Below are positions 12,624-24,686 of a DNA stretch of 64,000 bases, piece by piece (within the stretch, counting starts at the first letter, position 1; each line of letters starts with the position of its first letter). The position numbers and the translations under genes were made by a program. The stretch is from Flammula alnicola (lineage: Eukaryota; Basidiomycota; Agaricomycetes; Agaricales; Strophariaceae), in the NCBI GenBank assembly GCA_015499995.1, contig JADNRV010000166.1:1-64000 (forward strand), written 5' to 3'. The notes below the pieces were generated by a model. The model worked only from the letters and a program-made list of their open reading frames with translations. It searched no databases and was not told where the DNA came from.

Positions 12624-13838
12624 ACAAGAAATTCCTTTCGTCTTATGATGTTGGTCTGTCGTCTTCTTTAGATTGTTACTCTTCTTTCCTCTTCTTTATG
12701 GACCACTTTGTTAGATTTTCGATACTATTCGTGTATTCATACTATCGCAGGACTATCTCCATCCTCCTCCTTACAGCCTCCTAGCCCTCCTCTTCCATTC
12801 TGCCACTTTGCTATTGCGTTCCATGGCTTAGAGTACATGTATATCTCTTGTGCAGACTATCAAATAGTACCCCAACACTACAGTGTACACAAAAACATCA
12901 CAGACGGTCTAGATTTCCGGATACCCACTGAAGTCCAACCCTCGACTATGCGGCTAAGAAGCTACCGCTGACTTCGAGTGTTCCGCCGCCAACAAGGACA
13001 TCACACACTAACGCTGCACTGGCAGGCAATAATGATACCTACGTTTGTCCGCAGTCGCTTCAAGCTGACATGCGGGCTTTGCCAAGACATCATTTGTCTC
13101 CGAGACCGCCGACTCCATGCGGTTTAAGCGACTCAGAAGATCGATATCTAACATACATACTACTGACATGTCACATACTTGCACACCAAGAGGGCGGCTC
13201 TATGCATCGGTTTCGTTGCCGCTGGGTGAGATTGGCGACGCGCGTACCCGGGTAAGATTTGGATGTCCTTTCGAACGAACTCGGGATTAGGATCTGCCTA
13301 AAATACAGGGTTCGTCATGCTGCTACCTATGGGACTGACGAAAAGGAGGGGCTTTTGGCTCCCCAAGAATCATCGCTGATATAAGGTCGGGCATGTGGAC
13401 ATTATACGCTCAATAGATCACCATGATGTCCACATAATTAAGATTCCTTATGAACGACATTCAGTCTAAGTAAGGTTTATCGATATATATTCTACCTTAC
13501 CAGGAGTGGAAATAACCAAGTGATGAGTACGACAATTGCGGCGTTGTGGCCACGGATATGATGCACACGATATAGAAAAGAAATATTTTATAGGAGTAGA
13601 TACACGGATTCTTCCCAATGAAAAAGAGGAATAAACAAAATGAGCGCAGGAGGGTAGAGCCGAGTTCTTTCTAGCGAAAGAGACATCCAAGAATTCAAGG
13701 GTATCCCGAAAAGAACAATTCTGGGGCACCCCAAATAAATGTGAGGCAATTTGAATGTAGCGAGGCATTTATCCCACACGCAAGGAACAGCACACGGCTA
13801 GGAATGTGGCCTGCAGGGCCCAGGCCAAGCCTTGCACA
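12624..13838. other. Intergenic region between convergent genes
   Basis: This separates the 3' end of the MADS gene (+) from the 3' end of the NIMA-family kinase (-). The first 250 bp are pyrimidine-rich and probably contain the 3' UTR. No frame here has convincing coding character. Confidence 0.5.
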
Positions 13839-16217
13839 TCACTCGTCGTCAATTACCATTGGATTATCCTTTGTGCCGCTGGCCATCTCGAAAGCCACCT
13901 CCACCGGACAAGTCCACTTATGAACATTATATTGCGACGTTGGTAATGTGTGCGGGTGAAGGCTACACAATGGGTAACGAGTCCTAAACGTAGGGGGCAC
14001 ATGGTGCTTTTTGTAATCATGTTGAAGATCATCGCTGGGAGGAGAACTGTCTGCGTCCTCTTCACGATGTTGCTCCGTGTCGTTCACACTGCGAGCACCC
14101 TCCTCGAAATCAAATATCTTGCTGAAATTTAACCCAATCTTCGGCGTGCGATTGAACAGGCTGACCAGTGCGGCAGGTGAAGGGGTGGCTAGAATTTCGC
14201 CAGTGGAGGTAAGGATGACCCCTTGGGTTTGGGTGTCAGCCTGGCGTCGAGTCTACACAGTCGTTGCTGCGCAGGTGTCGCTTGGGTCATGCGTGCGAGG
14301 GGTTCAAGTAAATTCTTCACTTCCTCCAAGGGATTCTTCTCTTTCCGACCTGCATCAATCATAGGTAAGGATGGCGCTGTTGGGAAGTAATAAAAGATAG
14401 ATACACCTTTCGTCATATTCTGCTCCATTTTCTTCATATTCTGCTCCAACTCCTCCTTAACTTCCTGAAGACGAGCTTCCTCCATCCTCAGCTCGTGCTC
14501 TGTATTCAGGACCGATTTAATCAGCCCGTCAAGCTCCTTCTCGATCAATGCCCCTCTCTTCGCGCAGGCTTCGTCGACTTCTGCTTCCCGATTGCGAACA
14601 GCCTCCATGATCTCTTCCTCCCGTTTCATGATCGCCACAGCAACCTCCTCGTGTTTCATGACGAGAACGCGTAGCTCCTCCTCACGTCTACCCACAGCCT
14701 GCTTGACGGCCATTTCTACGTCCTGCTGTGAGAAGGAATGCGACTGTTGCAATTGGGCGACTAGGTGTTGTAGTGACGAGATTTCGTGGTCCTTTTGCGC
14801 CATGAGTGACGCTAAATTTTGCTGCGTTTCGAGGAGTGATTGTTCTCGAGCGATGATTTCGCGTTCTTTGGCGGCCAGGGAGTCTCGATGCGCCATGACA
14901 ACGGATAACCTGTTCGCCGTCAACATAATGGTCAACCAAGAGGAAACGAGCTTAGACGTACATTTTTTCCGCGTCCACTACTTTGGCGACTAGTTCCAGA
15001 TGTTCGTTTTGGAGAAGTTGTGCAGCTGATGGACGCATGGCGGGCTGGTGTCGAATTGGACTTAGTAACGGACAAGGATAACAAAGGGTGGAACTTACGT
15101 TGAGATTAAGCATGGATTCAGTGATGACCGAAGTGATCGAGAATATCCGCGAGGGAGGGGTGGTATGCGTCCATCACTGCGAAGATAGGCGATGATAAGC
15201 AAGCGATCTGAGGCCCAGCCTAATGAAAACTTGCCGAATAAAGAGGCTAAGCTCTGAATGAGTCTTAGCTTCGTGAAACAGTGGTTTCAGGGCACATAGC
15301 TCGTAAATGAGACAACCCAGAGACCAGATACCCGATTTCGAGTCGTACGCTTTCTCTTGCATGAGCTCGGGTGTCATGTAATAGGGCGTCTGCCGTGAAT
15401 GATAAGTATATGTGGAGAGCATGACAGTTGGTACTTACGCCGACATAGGTGCTTACGCCGACATAGGTGTTGGCGAAACTCGCCTGGGCGAGCACCTTTG
15501 ATAAGCCGAAATCCCCCAGTTTGACGGTTTTGTTTTCGTCGAGGAAGACTGTAAAGAGAGTCTTAAGTGGGCCCTGAACGCAGTTGGATATGAAGGCGTA
15601 CCATTATCGGGTTTGAGGTCACGATGAAGAATTTGCGCTTTCCTGGAGCTGCCTTCCGACTCCACGGGTGTTCCGTTAATCGTCGTAGACCCATTTCCTG
15701 ATCTGGTGTGGCCGCTGGGGTGATGACAATAATGTAGCGCATGGAGGATTTGGAGAAAATAGTGCCAGATGGTGTCTTCAGGTATGGGTCGGTTCTGTTT
15801 CGTGGCTTGCTTGATGACTGCGGAAAGGTCGCCTCCACCGCAGTATTCCATGAGAATGTAGAGAATTCCAGCATCCCTATCGACATATCGGTCGTGATAT
15901 CGTACAATGTGGTCGTGATGAAGGTCCTTGAGTATATTTCTATATGTCGTTCAATTCGAGGTGAGAGCATGGGGTCAACAGAAGAGACGCACACTTCTGC
16001 AGAAATTTGCTTCCTATCTCTTTCACTCATCCTCTCAAAGTTCAACTCTTTTCGCGCAAAGATCTGAGGGTCAGAGATTAGCAAGAGAGCGCTGTCCAGT
16101 GGTATTCACACGGACCAAACCATCCGTCTTCCGTCGAACTTTGCGAATTATGCCAAAGGAACCGTTTCCTATGATGTCGAGCGGCTCGTAGTTGTCCAGG
16201 AAAGAAGAAGAGGACAT
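13839..16217 (-). CDS. NIMA-related (NEK/Kin3) serine/threonine kinase with frame lesions
   Basis: Exons: 16217-16116, 16063-15993, 15939-15602, 15548-15457, 15389-15235, 15176-15099, 15044-14962, 14909-14407 and 14349-13839. The kinase domain starts at residue 10. It shows the glycine loop GNGSFG, VAIK-equivalent Lys (FARKEL), hinge [10 protein letters not shown], catalytic [11 protein letters not shown], and TPYYMTPE before the C lobe. A long coiled coil follows ([18 protein letters not shown] onward), then a C-terminal tail containing a KIFDFEEG motif and ending MVIDDE. This is the NIMA/NEK2 layout, the family that drives mitotic entry. Oddities: the invariant subdomain IX Asp is Gly (KSGIWSLG). 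The frame slips near 15131 and again at a G4 run (14219-14222). The donor after YVG is duplicated. One intron (15177-15234) is GC-AG. A stop at 14189-14191 ends the unshifted frame. Confidence 0.88.
15433..15468 (-). repeat. 18-bp tandem duplication spanning a splice donor
   Basis: ACCTATGTCGGCGTAAGC (15468-15451) is followed directly by the same unit ending GTAAGT (15450-15433). Each unit carries the exon end (TYVG) and a 5' splice site. Splicing at either donor keeps the frame. Use of the second would add six residues (VSTYVG) to the activation segment of the NIMA-family kinase just before TPYYM. Confidence 0.9.
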
Positions 16218-17440
16218 GTTGGCAATGTAGAAAGGGAGACAAGAGCATGAACAGTTACACAGTAGCCTTAAGGTAAGGCGAATTCCAGGTTCATTTATCA
16301 CGTGATCGCGACGCGTCACAAGCAACACGCGCAGTGGCGTTATTGGATCTCCATTCACACTATTCAGTAACGCAAGACACCCTAGGAAGTTCACATGCGG
16401 CTTTTCAGGCATGTAACTCTCTCTCTAAGTATATGCCTTGCTCTGCCCGGACTGCAATAACTTGACATCTTTCCTCGAACTTCCGATAGATATTAATCTC
16501 TCATTGTACAGCTGCGTTCCACCGGTTTAGGTCTTTATTAAGATACAACTACAGGTCAGTTTTCTTTTCAATAAGTATTCACCTCGATATTTCAACTGCA
16601 CCGCATAACACAAGGCCTTATACGTACCGCCCCCGGTGATATGTGGGAGCCCCTCTGCTAGCCTGCGCAACAGCACAAATTCCCAGTAGTACATAAGCGG
16701 CATACAAGATTGACCATGTCTCCTGGGCGACAAGGAAATGGTGGGATTTAAGTATGTGTTGTCGGCCGTTTTGGGAGTACACGAATCCCGGGTATTGCAT
16801 GTTGATTGCATGCGTCGAGGACTTGTAAAGTGAAGACATGTCGACGATAGTTAAGGACACCCCTTTCCGCTATGGCCTCATGACGCAGGAGAAAACTACT
16901 TTGCTGTCATCCTCCATTTATTTCCCCAAATCCTGGCGTGTATATCAGTTGCGCTTAAATGATATAGCCAACGTTCGATGAAGCATTCCATCTGCATGTC
17001 AATGTTCCCTTATCCTTCCATATTAAATTCTACTCAGTCTCATAGAAATCTTATTCTTACCCTGATATATGTAATATACTTTCGTGTAATGTCTGAGCTC
17101 GAGGGTAAACTGAAGAATGACAGACAAGTGGCAGGTGAGTACTAGTGCTCATCATTGAGTGATTTGTTTGGCTGACCGGCATTCTAGAACGACGAATACA
17201 AGATATTGATTGATTGAATGTTTCGTACATAGTGCAATGTATCAGTTGAGACGCAACGTACGATTGGAATGACATACTATTGAATGCAGGTGTGAAATAC
17301 CGAATGTTTTCAGGAGTATAAACGTCTTATCTATTTTCCTGTCTTTCCTCAGAATCACAAAGCTCATTTGGCTATTTCTCCTGTCAGCTTTTGAAGAAAT
17401 TACCACCCCCGAAATCCGAACCAACGACAGCTACCTAACA
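16218..17440. other. Upstream region of the NIMA-family kinase
   Basis: The 200 bp before the kinase ATG contain promoter-like sequence but no clear TATA box. The rest has only short frames without plausible introns, and I see no gene. Confidence 0.4.
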
Positions 17441-17535
17441 ACAGCAAGGCCGCTTCGCCACGACGTTCATGATCGACGACCTCATGTACAACTTCCCGAA
17501 TAGATTCGCGTCCAGCGTCCCTGCGTTTGTGTTAC
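17441..17535 (+). pseudogene. 5' relic of the small cytosolic protein family (see 55490-55801)
   Basis: About 95 bp match the intact gene at 55490-55801 and the copy at 42446-42757, covering GRFATTFMIDDLMYNF and ASSVPAF. The match then stops abruptly and unrelated AT-rich sequence follows. There is no start codon and no C-terminal half. It is a truncated fragment of that family. Confidence 0.65.
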
Positions 17536-17927
17536 GGGAAGCTCGAGTATGTGGAAATTTTAATACAAGAAAGCATAATGAGCGCAATTGCATATACCGT
17601 TCTAACATTAACGCCTCCAGGACGTCGAGTAGAAATGACCTTCCTTTAGGACGAAGCAGATCCTATGAATCCAACGAAGGGAAGAAAGAGGCTCAACAAA
17701 TGGGGGCGGATTTGCTACGTAGGGAGGAGACAAAGCAACGCGAGAGCAGAAGAAAGAAGAAAGAAGATCAAGAGGAACTGTAGTCGTGAATCATGATACA
17801 TTTAAGCTACTAAGAGCCTACGGGTGAGGGGGGATGAGAGTGAATAGAACCGCCAACGTCAAGACATAATATTCCGGCTACAATGTCAGAGTACGTATTG
17901 ATTTTACAGGATGAAATATACACACAT

Positions 17928-18985
17928 CTACGGCATCAGCCAAGGGTGTCCCAAAAGTTCCTGAGCCATCGCACGGTCCTTAGGATCCATTGCACCCCCA
18001 TGTCTACAGGGCTTAATATACATCCTGCATCAAGAATACATTCCTGAACGGTTTGCGAGTAAAATTCTGGAATTTCTTGGGTCTACCTGATCATCGGAGT
18101 TGTCAATGAATAAGAGCCAAGAGAATAGCGATACACTGTCCAGCTGAAAATAATCCGCGATACGAGAGTACCGCTGAAGGAAATCCTGTTTGAAGAATTC
18201 GGCGCAAACGCTGATCATCTGATAAAGCAATACATACATCGACTTCTGACGCATCGTATTACGTCAGTGACATTGGTTTAAAAAGGGGTCGATGGATCAG
18301 CAACGCAAACGCCTTGCACATCCAAAAGCCAGGTAAATGTGGCGGCGTAATAAGAACAGCTCACCAGACAACCGAAGGTCCATGTAATATCATCTGTGGT
18401 TTGATCGGATACAAACTGAGCTGAACGTGAATACTTATAAGTTACAGATCGCAAAGATTTCTGCGAATCGTTGAACGTACCGTTACTGAAGTCGGCGAGT
18501 TTAAAATTACTTGACGGAAGTGCATCAAGACCGTAGGCCGTGGGAATGAATTCAAACGCAGACGCCATCTTATTTAAGCTGCGCTCGGGTGCGTAATTGC
18601 AAGGGGGATTTTCCACCCCGTTGTCGATGACGTCAGTTGTCCTAAATCAATCATGATATTCTCCGGCTTTATATCTGCCAGTCACAGTAAATAATATCGT
18701 CGTAGTCTCTTGAATTTTAATGATGCAAACATACCAGCATGGACGACCCCGCACTCGTGCATGCATGGGCACAGAGGCTTCAGAGAAGGCAAAGTGCGGG
18801 ATGTTTTGCCATTGCTCATTGGCAACTGGGTTTAGACCAGCCATAGAAGACATGAGACGTGTTTGAAGCACGCGATGGATAAATAGACGTAGACTGCGAA
18901 AGAGTCGGTCGCATTTTTCAAGAAGAAATCGTGGACGATTCGGTGATGTCAAATACTTACGAAAATTGGTGCGGATCAGGTCCAA
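17928..18985 (-). pseudogene. SRPK-like kinase pseudogene with deleted activation segment
   Basis: Fragments of an SR-protein-kinase-like gene lie in order on the minus strand. They include VVHADIKPENIMID (catalytic loop), NPPCNYAPERSLNK, the DFG-region FKLADFSN, then AQFVSDQTTDDIT, WTFGCL, RPLFKP and a C-terminal MDPKDRAMAQELLGHPWL ending at TAG 17930-17928. Several introns are recognisable (for example GTACGT..TTCAG after DFSN). Between DDIT and WTFGCL the usual segment holding the APE motif and the start of subdomain IX (..DIW) is missing. The frame slips between the catalytic loop and NPPC. A stop follows the RPLFKP segment, and the later pieces lie in several frames. The nucleotide-binding lobe was not found upstream. 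Loss of function is strongly suggested. Confidence 0.75.
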
Positions 18986-19101
18986 TCACGTGATGGGCCG
19001 CCTAACTGCTTAAAAAAGTTAATTTGTTAAACGCGTCGTCGTTCTTTTCCTCTAACCAGCATTCCATCCACCACCCACTTTCCCACCAACGCCGCCCGAT
19101 A

Positions 19102-19837
19102 ATGACGACGGACCTTGCCATCTCCGACGAGCCACGACGGCTCCTCATTGCGCCTGGTAGCCCCACAGCAATCGCGAACCATGACCCCAGCAGGACGGGC
19201 AACGGGAGGAGGTCAAGGAGGATGACGAACCCCCAGGTACGTGCCAAGTCATCCCGGACGACGCAGCTAACCCTCCCGCCACTTTCGTGCATGCAGACAA
19301 CACGACGGCGACGCGACGCGCGTGACGGACCAACACAGGACACGACGCCAGCGAGGATGAGGGCGGAGACCCCCAGCGCGGGAGTGAAGCCACCAGGTAT
19401 GTGAAGCACATATCCTACATGACGCCGCTAACACCCCCTACCCACCTCGGCAGAAACAGGGCTCGAGTCCGTCGCTCGGCCCCCCCATTGCTCACCAACC
19501 TGTGCCGTGCCCCTCGTCGCGAACACGGAGCCCCCGCACATGTACGTACCCACATATCCCACCCCGGATACACAACTGCTGACCACCACCACGCATACAC
19601 AGCCGCCTACCCCCATGATGCGTATACTCGACCACCCCAACGAGTATGCCCAATCGCCACCTACACCAGCCCAATGAACGACGCCGACAGCCAGCCCCCC
19701 GCTTCGCACCGTGACAACGACCAGTGAGTAGCACCGCCGCACGACATACGATGTCGCCAACCTACAGTCGGACGAGCACAGCAGGCCAAGAAGGACGAAA
19801 GCAGCGGCCAAGCCGCACGAGTGGGGTGAGCTGTTAA
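19102..19837 (+). CDS. Unknown low-complexity protein, multi-exon
   Basis: The ATG at 19102 begins MTTDLAISDEPRRLLIAPGS. Exons 19102-19236 and 19297-19396 join cleanly, followed by pieces near 19454-19541, 19603-19731 and 19787-19837, each bounded by GT..AG (donors GTACGT, GTATGT, GTACGT, GTGAGT). The protein is rich in Arg, Pro, Thr and Asp with no recognised domain or membrane segment. The frame agrees across all exons only if the C7 run at 19480-19486 is one C shorter; as printed, exon 4 reads into a stop. The GC content is higher than that of its neighbours. I cannot name a function; a transposon-associated reading frame is one possibility. Confidence 0.4.
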
Positions 19838-20175
19838 AGAAGATAACATTGTAAACTTTAACACCAGGTAACAAGTATATTTAAATAGTTAATCTACCTC
19901 GTTCAGACTTCGAATGATCAGGACCTGGAGAGTATAGCAATGGACTTCCCGATCCGTAGGAATCATCTGCAACAGCACAATTCACTTTTCTTCAAGTTGC
20001 CGTATGTCTGGAGCCTGACGGAGTGCCTTAAAGTATGGACTGAATTCCTCGAGCGCTTGATTATTTCATTCAACACTACTTGTCACCACCCCATAGTAGC
20101 TCAACGTTTAACATTCAACGCTCAGCTGAGATAAAACTAACAACGTCTAAACAGCGCTCGAGAAATACTCTACAA

Positions 20176-23100
20176 TCAGCCAATGTAATAATCTCCCTCC
20201 ATACTCCTCAGAAGCGCCTTGTCTTCCAAGAAATCCAAATGACCGCCGTCGATATACACGATATCTACATCAGGGAAGAGCGCCCTTGCGCCTAGATCTT
20301 CGTCCAGCTGTCTCCTAATCTCAGCGGGGAATATCTCGCGTATCCCTTCAGTGGCGATATAAAGTGTCAACCTTGCCTTGATCCGACTCACGAAACTACG
20401 GAACAATTCAAGGGACCATCTCTTCTGTCCGGTCTCTGAGCCATCATCGACCAAAAACTCGTTCCTGAATATATACTGCACCGACATCCGCATCTGCTTC
20501 CTTGCTCTTTCTGATGCTTTCCGTGATGCTGGTGTACCCGGAAGTCCATTCAGTCCATCTTCCGTCTCCCTTTGCCGCAGGGCCGCCTGCTTCTCGAGAA
20601 CACCTCCTGTTCGAGCGAGCAGGTATAGGATCCCTCGAAATGACTCCCGGACATATGCTTTCCACCACTCGGGATTGGCGATGTCGACTTTGGTCGGGTC
20701 GGATTTGGGGAAGAATAGCGTGGGGAAGTGGTCTAGCATGGCGAACTAGATGACGGTGTCCCCATGGCGCTCGGCGAGCATCACAAGCTCAAGCACAAGG
20801 ACGCAGGAGCCGCTGTAGGATGCGAAGCGGTATGGGTCATGGGGTTGCTTCTCCTGTTGTGACGTGCCATACATGAGGGGATAATTCAGACTAGATCCTT
20901 TAAGGTAGATATTCAAACTCAAACTGACCTTGATCTTTTGGTAGTAAAATGCTGCGAGTTCTTCAACAGAATCCTGAGGCGCATCCTCCGTGATTTGGAT
21001 ACCCCACACAGCGGACGTACATTCCATGAACATCGGGAATGTCTCCAGCGTCCCAGTGGCACCTGGTAAGCCAAATGAGAGCCGTTAGCAGTTGCGTGAA
21101 CAGAAGAGTACACTGAATGTGCGTCTCGCAAGCAGAGAAATAAAATAATATAGACGCACCGTGAATGAGCCATCAAAGGAGGTTCGCCGTTCCCCGGGGC
21201 AATTTCTACCACAGTTTCTTTGGATTCTAGGATCGACTGCCACTTTATATCCTTCGTATCAGCCCCATTTGTTCCATCTTCACCTGAAAGAGTCTCCACT
21301 ACGTTGTTATTCTCAGTTCCAGGCGCGGTCTGATTCTTACTTCTAAGGTTATCGACGATGATAGCTCCATACAGGAATGCGGAGAGCAGCGAGATTGACG
21401 GTAAAATGTAGATGATATCTCTTGGAATCCCCTGGATCGAAGCATGGCGCATAAGACCCGACTGGCGCAGACTGCGGATGATGGAGTTACGGATGGAAAG
21501 CGCACAAAGGCTTGAAGGTCATCGAAAAGAATGTCAGTAACGTGGAATACTTTGATTGCCCACAGAGATAATTGTACCTCTCGGCCCCGGCTTGGAAAAT
21601 ATTATCGTCGTCGTTAATTTGCCCCAGAATATTGCTGACGGCCGTCCGTACGAAGGCAGCGATTGCCCCGAAGTCCCATATGCCAGGGTCTGAGACGTCT
21701 GACGCACTTGTAGCACTACTAAAGGTCGAAGTATATGATGAGTCGCGTTCGAATTCAGAATAAGGCTCGTATAGATGCTGGATATCCTCCCTGTATTTTG
21801 CTAGCGTTATCTGCCTTCGTATTGTTCCTTTGTTAGTGTACTCGAATGGTTTGTTGGGTTGCGCGATGAGGATCATCTGGGGTTGCAGACGTTTGAATTT
21901 GGGTTATCAGAGAAAGCTGATTAAACTTACTTACATCTCTAAATATCCTTGAATGTTGAGGGGAGTGTCGATTGGCCTCTGCCACCGTCCCCCTGAGATG
22001 GGTGATTGTTTAGAACAGATCCAGAAAAGGGGACGTTTCCAGAAATGAGTCACTCACCAAATGCAATTTAGATAGTCATCCAGGCGATTCCTATCCGAAG
22101 GATCCAATATATAGTCGGAAGATGGAAGTATCAACACTCCCGGCTGGAATCTTGCGCGTCCGAACATGACTGCAGCATAAATGTAGGGTGACTTCACGAT
22201 CATGTTCTCTATAAACGTATAAATGAGTATTTAAGGGAGTTCGCATTGTAACTTCATCCTGCACTCACCAATAGGAAGTGGGTTCGTCTTTATCGACAAT
22301 TTCAGTCCAATGAGATGATAATGAACGCTTGAATTACCTTTTCCTGACAGTTGACGTATTGTTAGCGCTTCTAGAGTATGCGTTGTGCACATGACGTTAA
22401 CTTACCCCAGTGCTATGCATTATTTGCTCATCTTCAGAAATCGAGTTAGCGTGATACCGGTCAACGGAATAAAATGGCGAGAAAAAAACCTAACCTGCTC
22501 TTCCGTACAACTCGAACAGACTAGGATTTGTAGGATGCCGAGTCACCAGATCCTTGGTGTCGAACGCCCGCACTCCGTCCACCACAGTGTTGAGAACAGC
22601 AGGTGTTTTGATGCTGCTTTCCTAATGTTCGCTCCCTGTGAATCCGAAATGTAGGATTAAAGACATCTCGCATGTGCGCACCTTGACGGCGATTCGGAAG
22701 ACCCCGACTTCTCTTTCCTCGCTAATAAATCCAAAGTCTAAGTGCGAATTAAGCTGTAGACATATGTTATGCCTTTTCTAAGAGAGGGAAATGTCGTCTA
22801 AAGGGTGAATCTTACCTCAAACCAAAACCATCCTTCGGTCTCAACATGCTCTGCAACCACTAAATAAGTGACAGAAAAAATAAGACCACGAAAACAGGAA
22901 CATACTCGGGAAGAATGTGGTGATAGGTCCAGTTTCAGTTCTGCGGTTATCGGGTTGAATATCGCAGTCGAAAAGATGACTAAAAGAACTATAAATGGCT
23001 TACAAGCCGAACATTGGTGAGAGCTTTACCCGCTCCTTAACGAGATAATCTCCAACATTTATCTGTAGTGGTCCTCCCCCGTATATCTGCATAGAGAGAG

Positions 23101-24309
23101 TAAATACAGAGGTATGTGACATTGCCCAAAAATCGCGACTTACAATCCCTTGAAATATTTTCAACGCCTCAAGGTTTGACGGATCGGAGACCCAGCTCTT
23201 CAAACAGAGTCAGGAAACTCTGCGCGAGCGTATGTGGATAACCTACCTCTAAAAGGGACGAAGCACAAAAGATATGCGAAGACGATGTTGCTACAGCGCT
23301 TCGCAAAACCAGCTCCGGAGCCGGGATAATGGCTGGTCTGCTCGGATGAAACACGGATATAGTGACGCCGAGCATTGCCGTCCAAGGAATCAAAAGAAAT
23401 CCCATCATATCTGGGCCGATAATAAAACCTGAGTGACCGTTAGAGGAAGTATATGGTGCTAGGTACTCACGATACAGCGGAATTGCATGAGCAGACAGGA
23501 CATAGCTGCGAAAATCTCCTTCTTGTCCTAAAAATGAAGTGAAGTTAAAGGTCATGTCGCTGAAACGACGATTCAAGAAAGAGCTCACGAGGGATCATGC
23601 CATGTTCAAAAACCATGCGGTACGTGAGTATGATTGGCTTTGGGAAAGAAATCGTCCCAGAGGAATGTAAGATAACACAAGGAGTGGTACTCTGATCACC
23701 GATATTTCGCTTTTGGAAAGCCCGCATATGACCGTTCTCCCGCCGGCTTGGACGATATAACTGCTCAAATGTTGGTGTCATGATTACAGAGATTGACTCA
23801 GTATTTCGATGTGCCTCCTGGAAAAGGTTACATGAGATGGTGGTTAATTGATGTGTGGCGGTATCATCGCTAGTGAAAAGGACACCGCAGTCGGTGGCAG
23901 CTAAAAGATGTGCGACGTCCTCCGCAGAATTCCTCGTTGATACCAGGAAAGGTGTAAAACCCGCCCTCATGATGCCAATGGTTAAGCTGTAGTAAGTGAT
24001 AGAATCTGGAAACATCCAAATATTCGCGGAATATACGGCATGAAATCGATTTCACATACCTAGATTTGCAAGTATCCCTACAACAGGTGGAGTGAGAGTA
24101 TCTGCACTGGCCTTTACAGAAGTTACATGCTGTAGAACGAAGCCGGTGGCAATATCGAAGGCTTTGGTAGCTTCTCCCCAAGATATGGTATGAATACCGC
24201 TATCTGGATCGTCGTATCGGAACAGCGAATACTCAGAGTTGTTGATGCCATTGCGCTCGATAACTTCCAAGATGCCCGGGGAGCCCTCCACTGGAGATAA
24301 ATCAAACAT
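20176..24309 (-). CDS. NRPS-like synthetase, adenylation-thiolation-thioesterase, TE disrupted
   Basis: The ATG at 24309 opens MFDLSPVEGSPGILEVIERN. About 18 short introns are recognisable. Adenylation domain: core VILHSSGTISFPKP, later YGGGPL and FGLTETGPIT, then YGRADEQI and TGEKTNP. Thiolation domain: QAGAES/L, with the phosphopantetheine Ser codon split by an intron. Thioesterase: ATGTLETF, the SYSGS nucleophile elbow and a C-terminal GGHLDF. This A-T-TE layout activates an aryl or keto acid and releases a product from the carrier; substrate is not predictable here. Two lesions hit the TE part: about four extra bases before the donor near 21160 break the frame, and a TAG at 20748-20746 sits where relatives have Gln. 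The A and T domains look intact, so the gene is probably a recent pseudogene or makes a truncated enzyme. Confidence 0.85.
22338..22343 (-). other. Six-nucleotide microexon (GAAAAG) in the synthetase gene
   Basis: On the minus strand, ACTGGG|GTAAGT..CTGTCAG precedes GAAAAG, which is followed by |GTAATT..GATAAAG and then ACGAACCCACTTCC. Including the six bases gives TGEKTNPLP, matching the adenylation-domain pattern in this enzyme class. Skipping them would remove Glu-Lys without changing the frame. The next exon is only 19 nt. Confidence 0.8.
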
Positions 24310-24686
24310 TGAACGTGAAGCTTGGAGGAGACGAATTCAAACAAGCAGGATGGAATGTAAATGTAGGGTGCATCTTGTTTAATGTGTCCTCTTTATGCGA
24401 TCCAACTTCTTCTCGAGCCAAGGGGTAATCTGTAATCGATCCCACGTACTTGGGTCGTGTTAAATATTTACGCAGGAAGTCAGTAAAGCTGACTACAACG
24501 TACCGTCTTCAACATCGCCAAATATAGTGTCGCCACCAAGTCGAGGCGGGGCGAGAGCTGCCACACAGAATGACGTCACATGGTAACGCTCGCAGATGGG
24601 AAATTCGTGCGTTGTAGAACCCCCGCTCGTAGCATCATACCCTACTCATCAGCGCTGTTCTCGTCATATACAGATCTCTCCTACCA

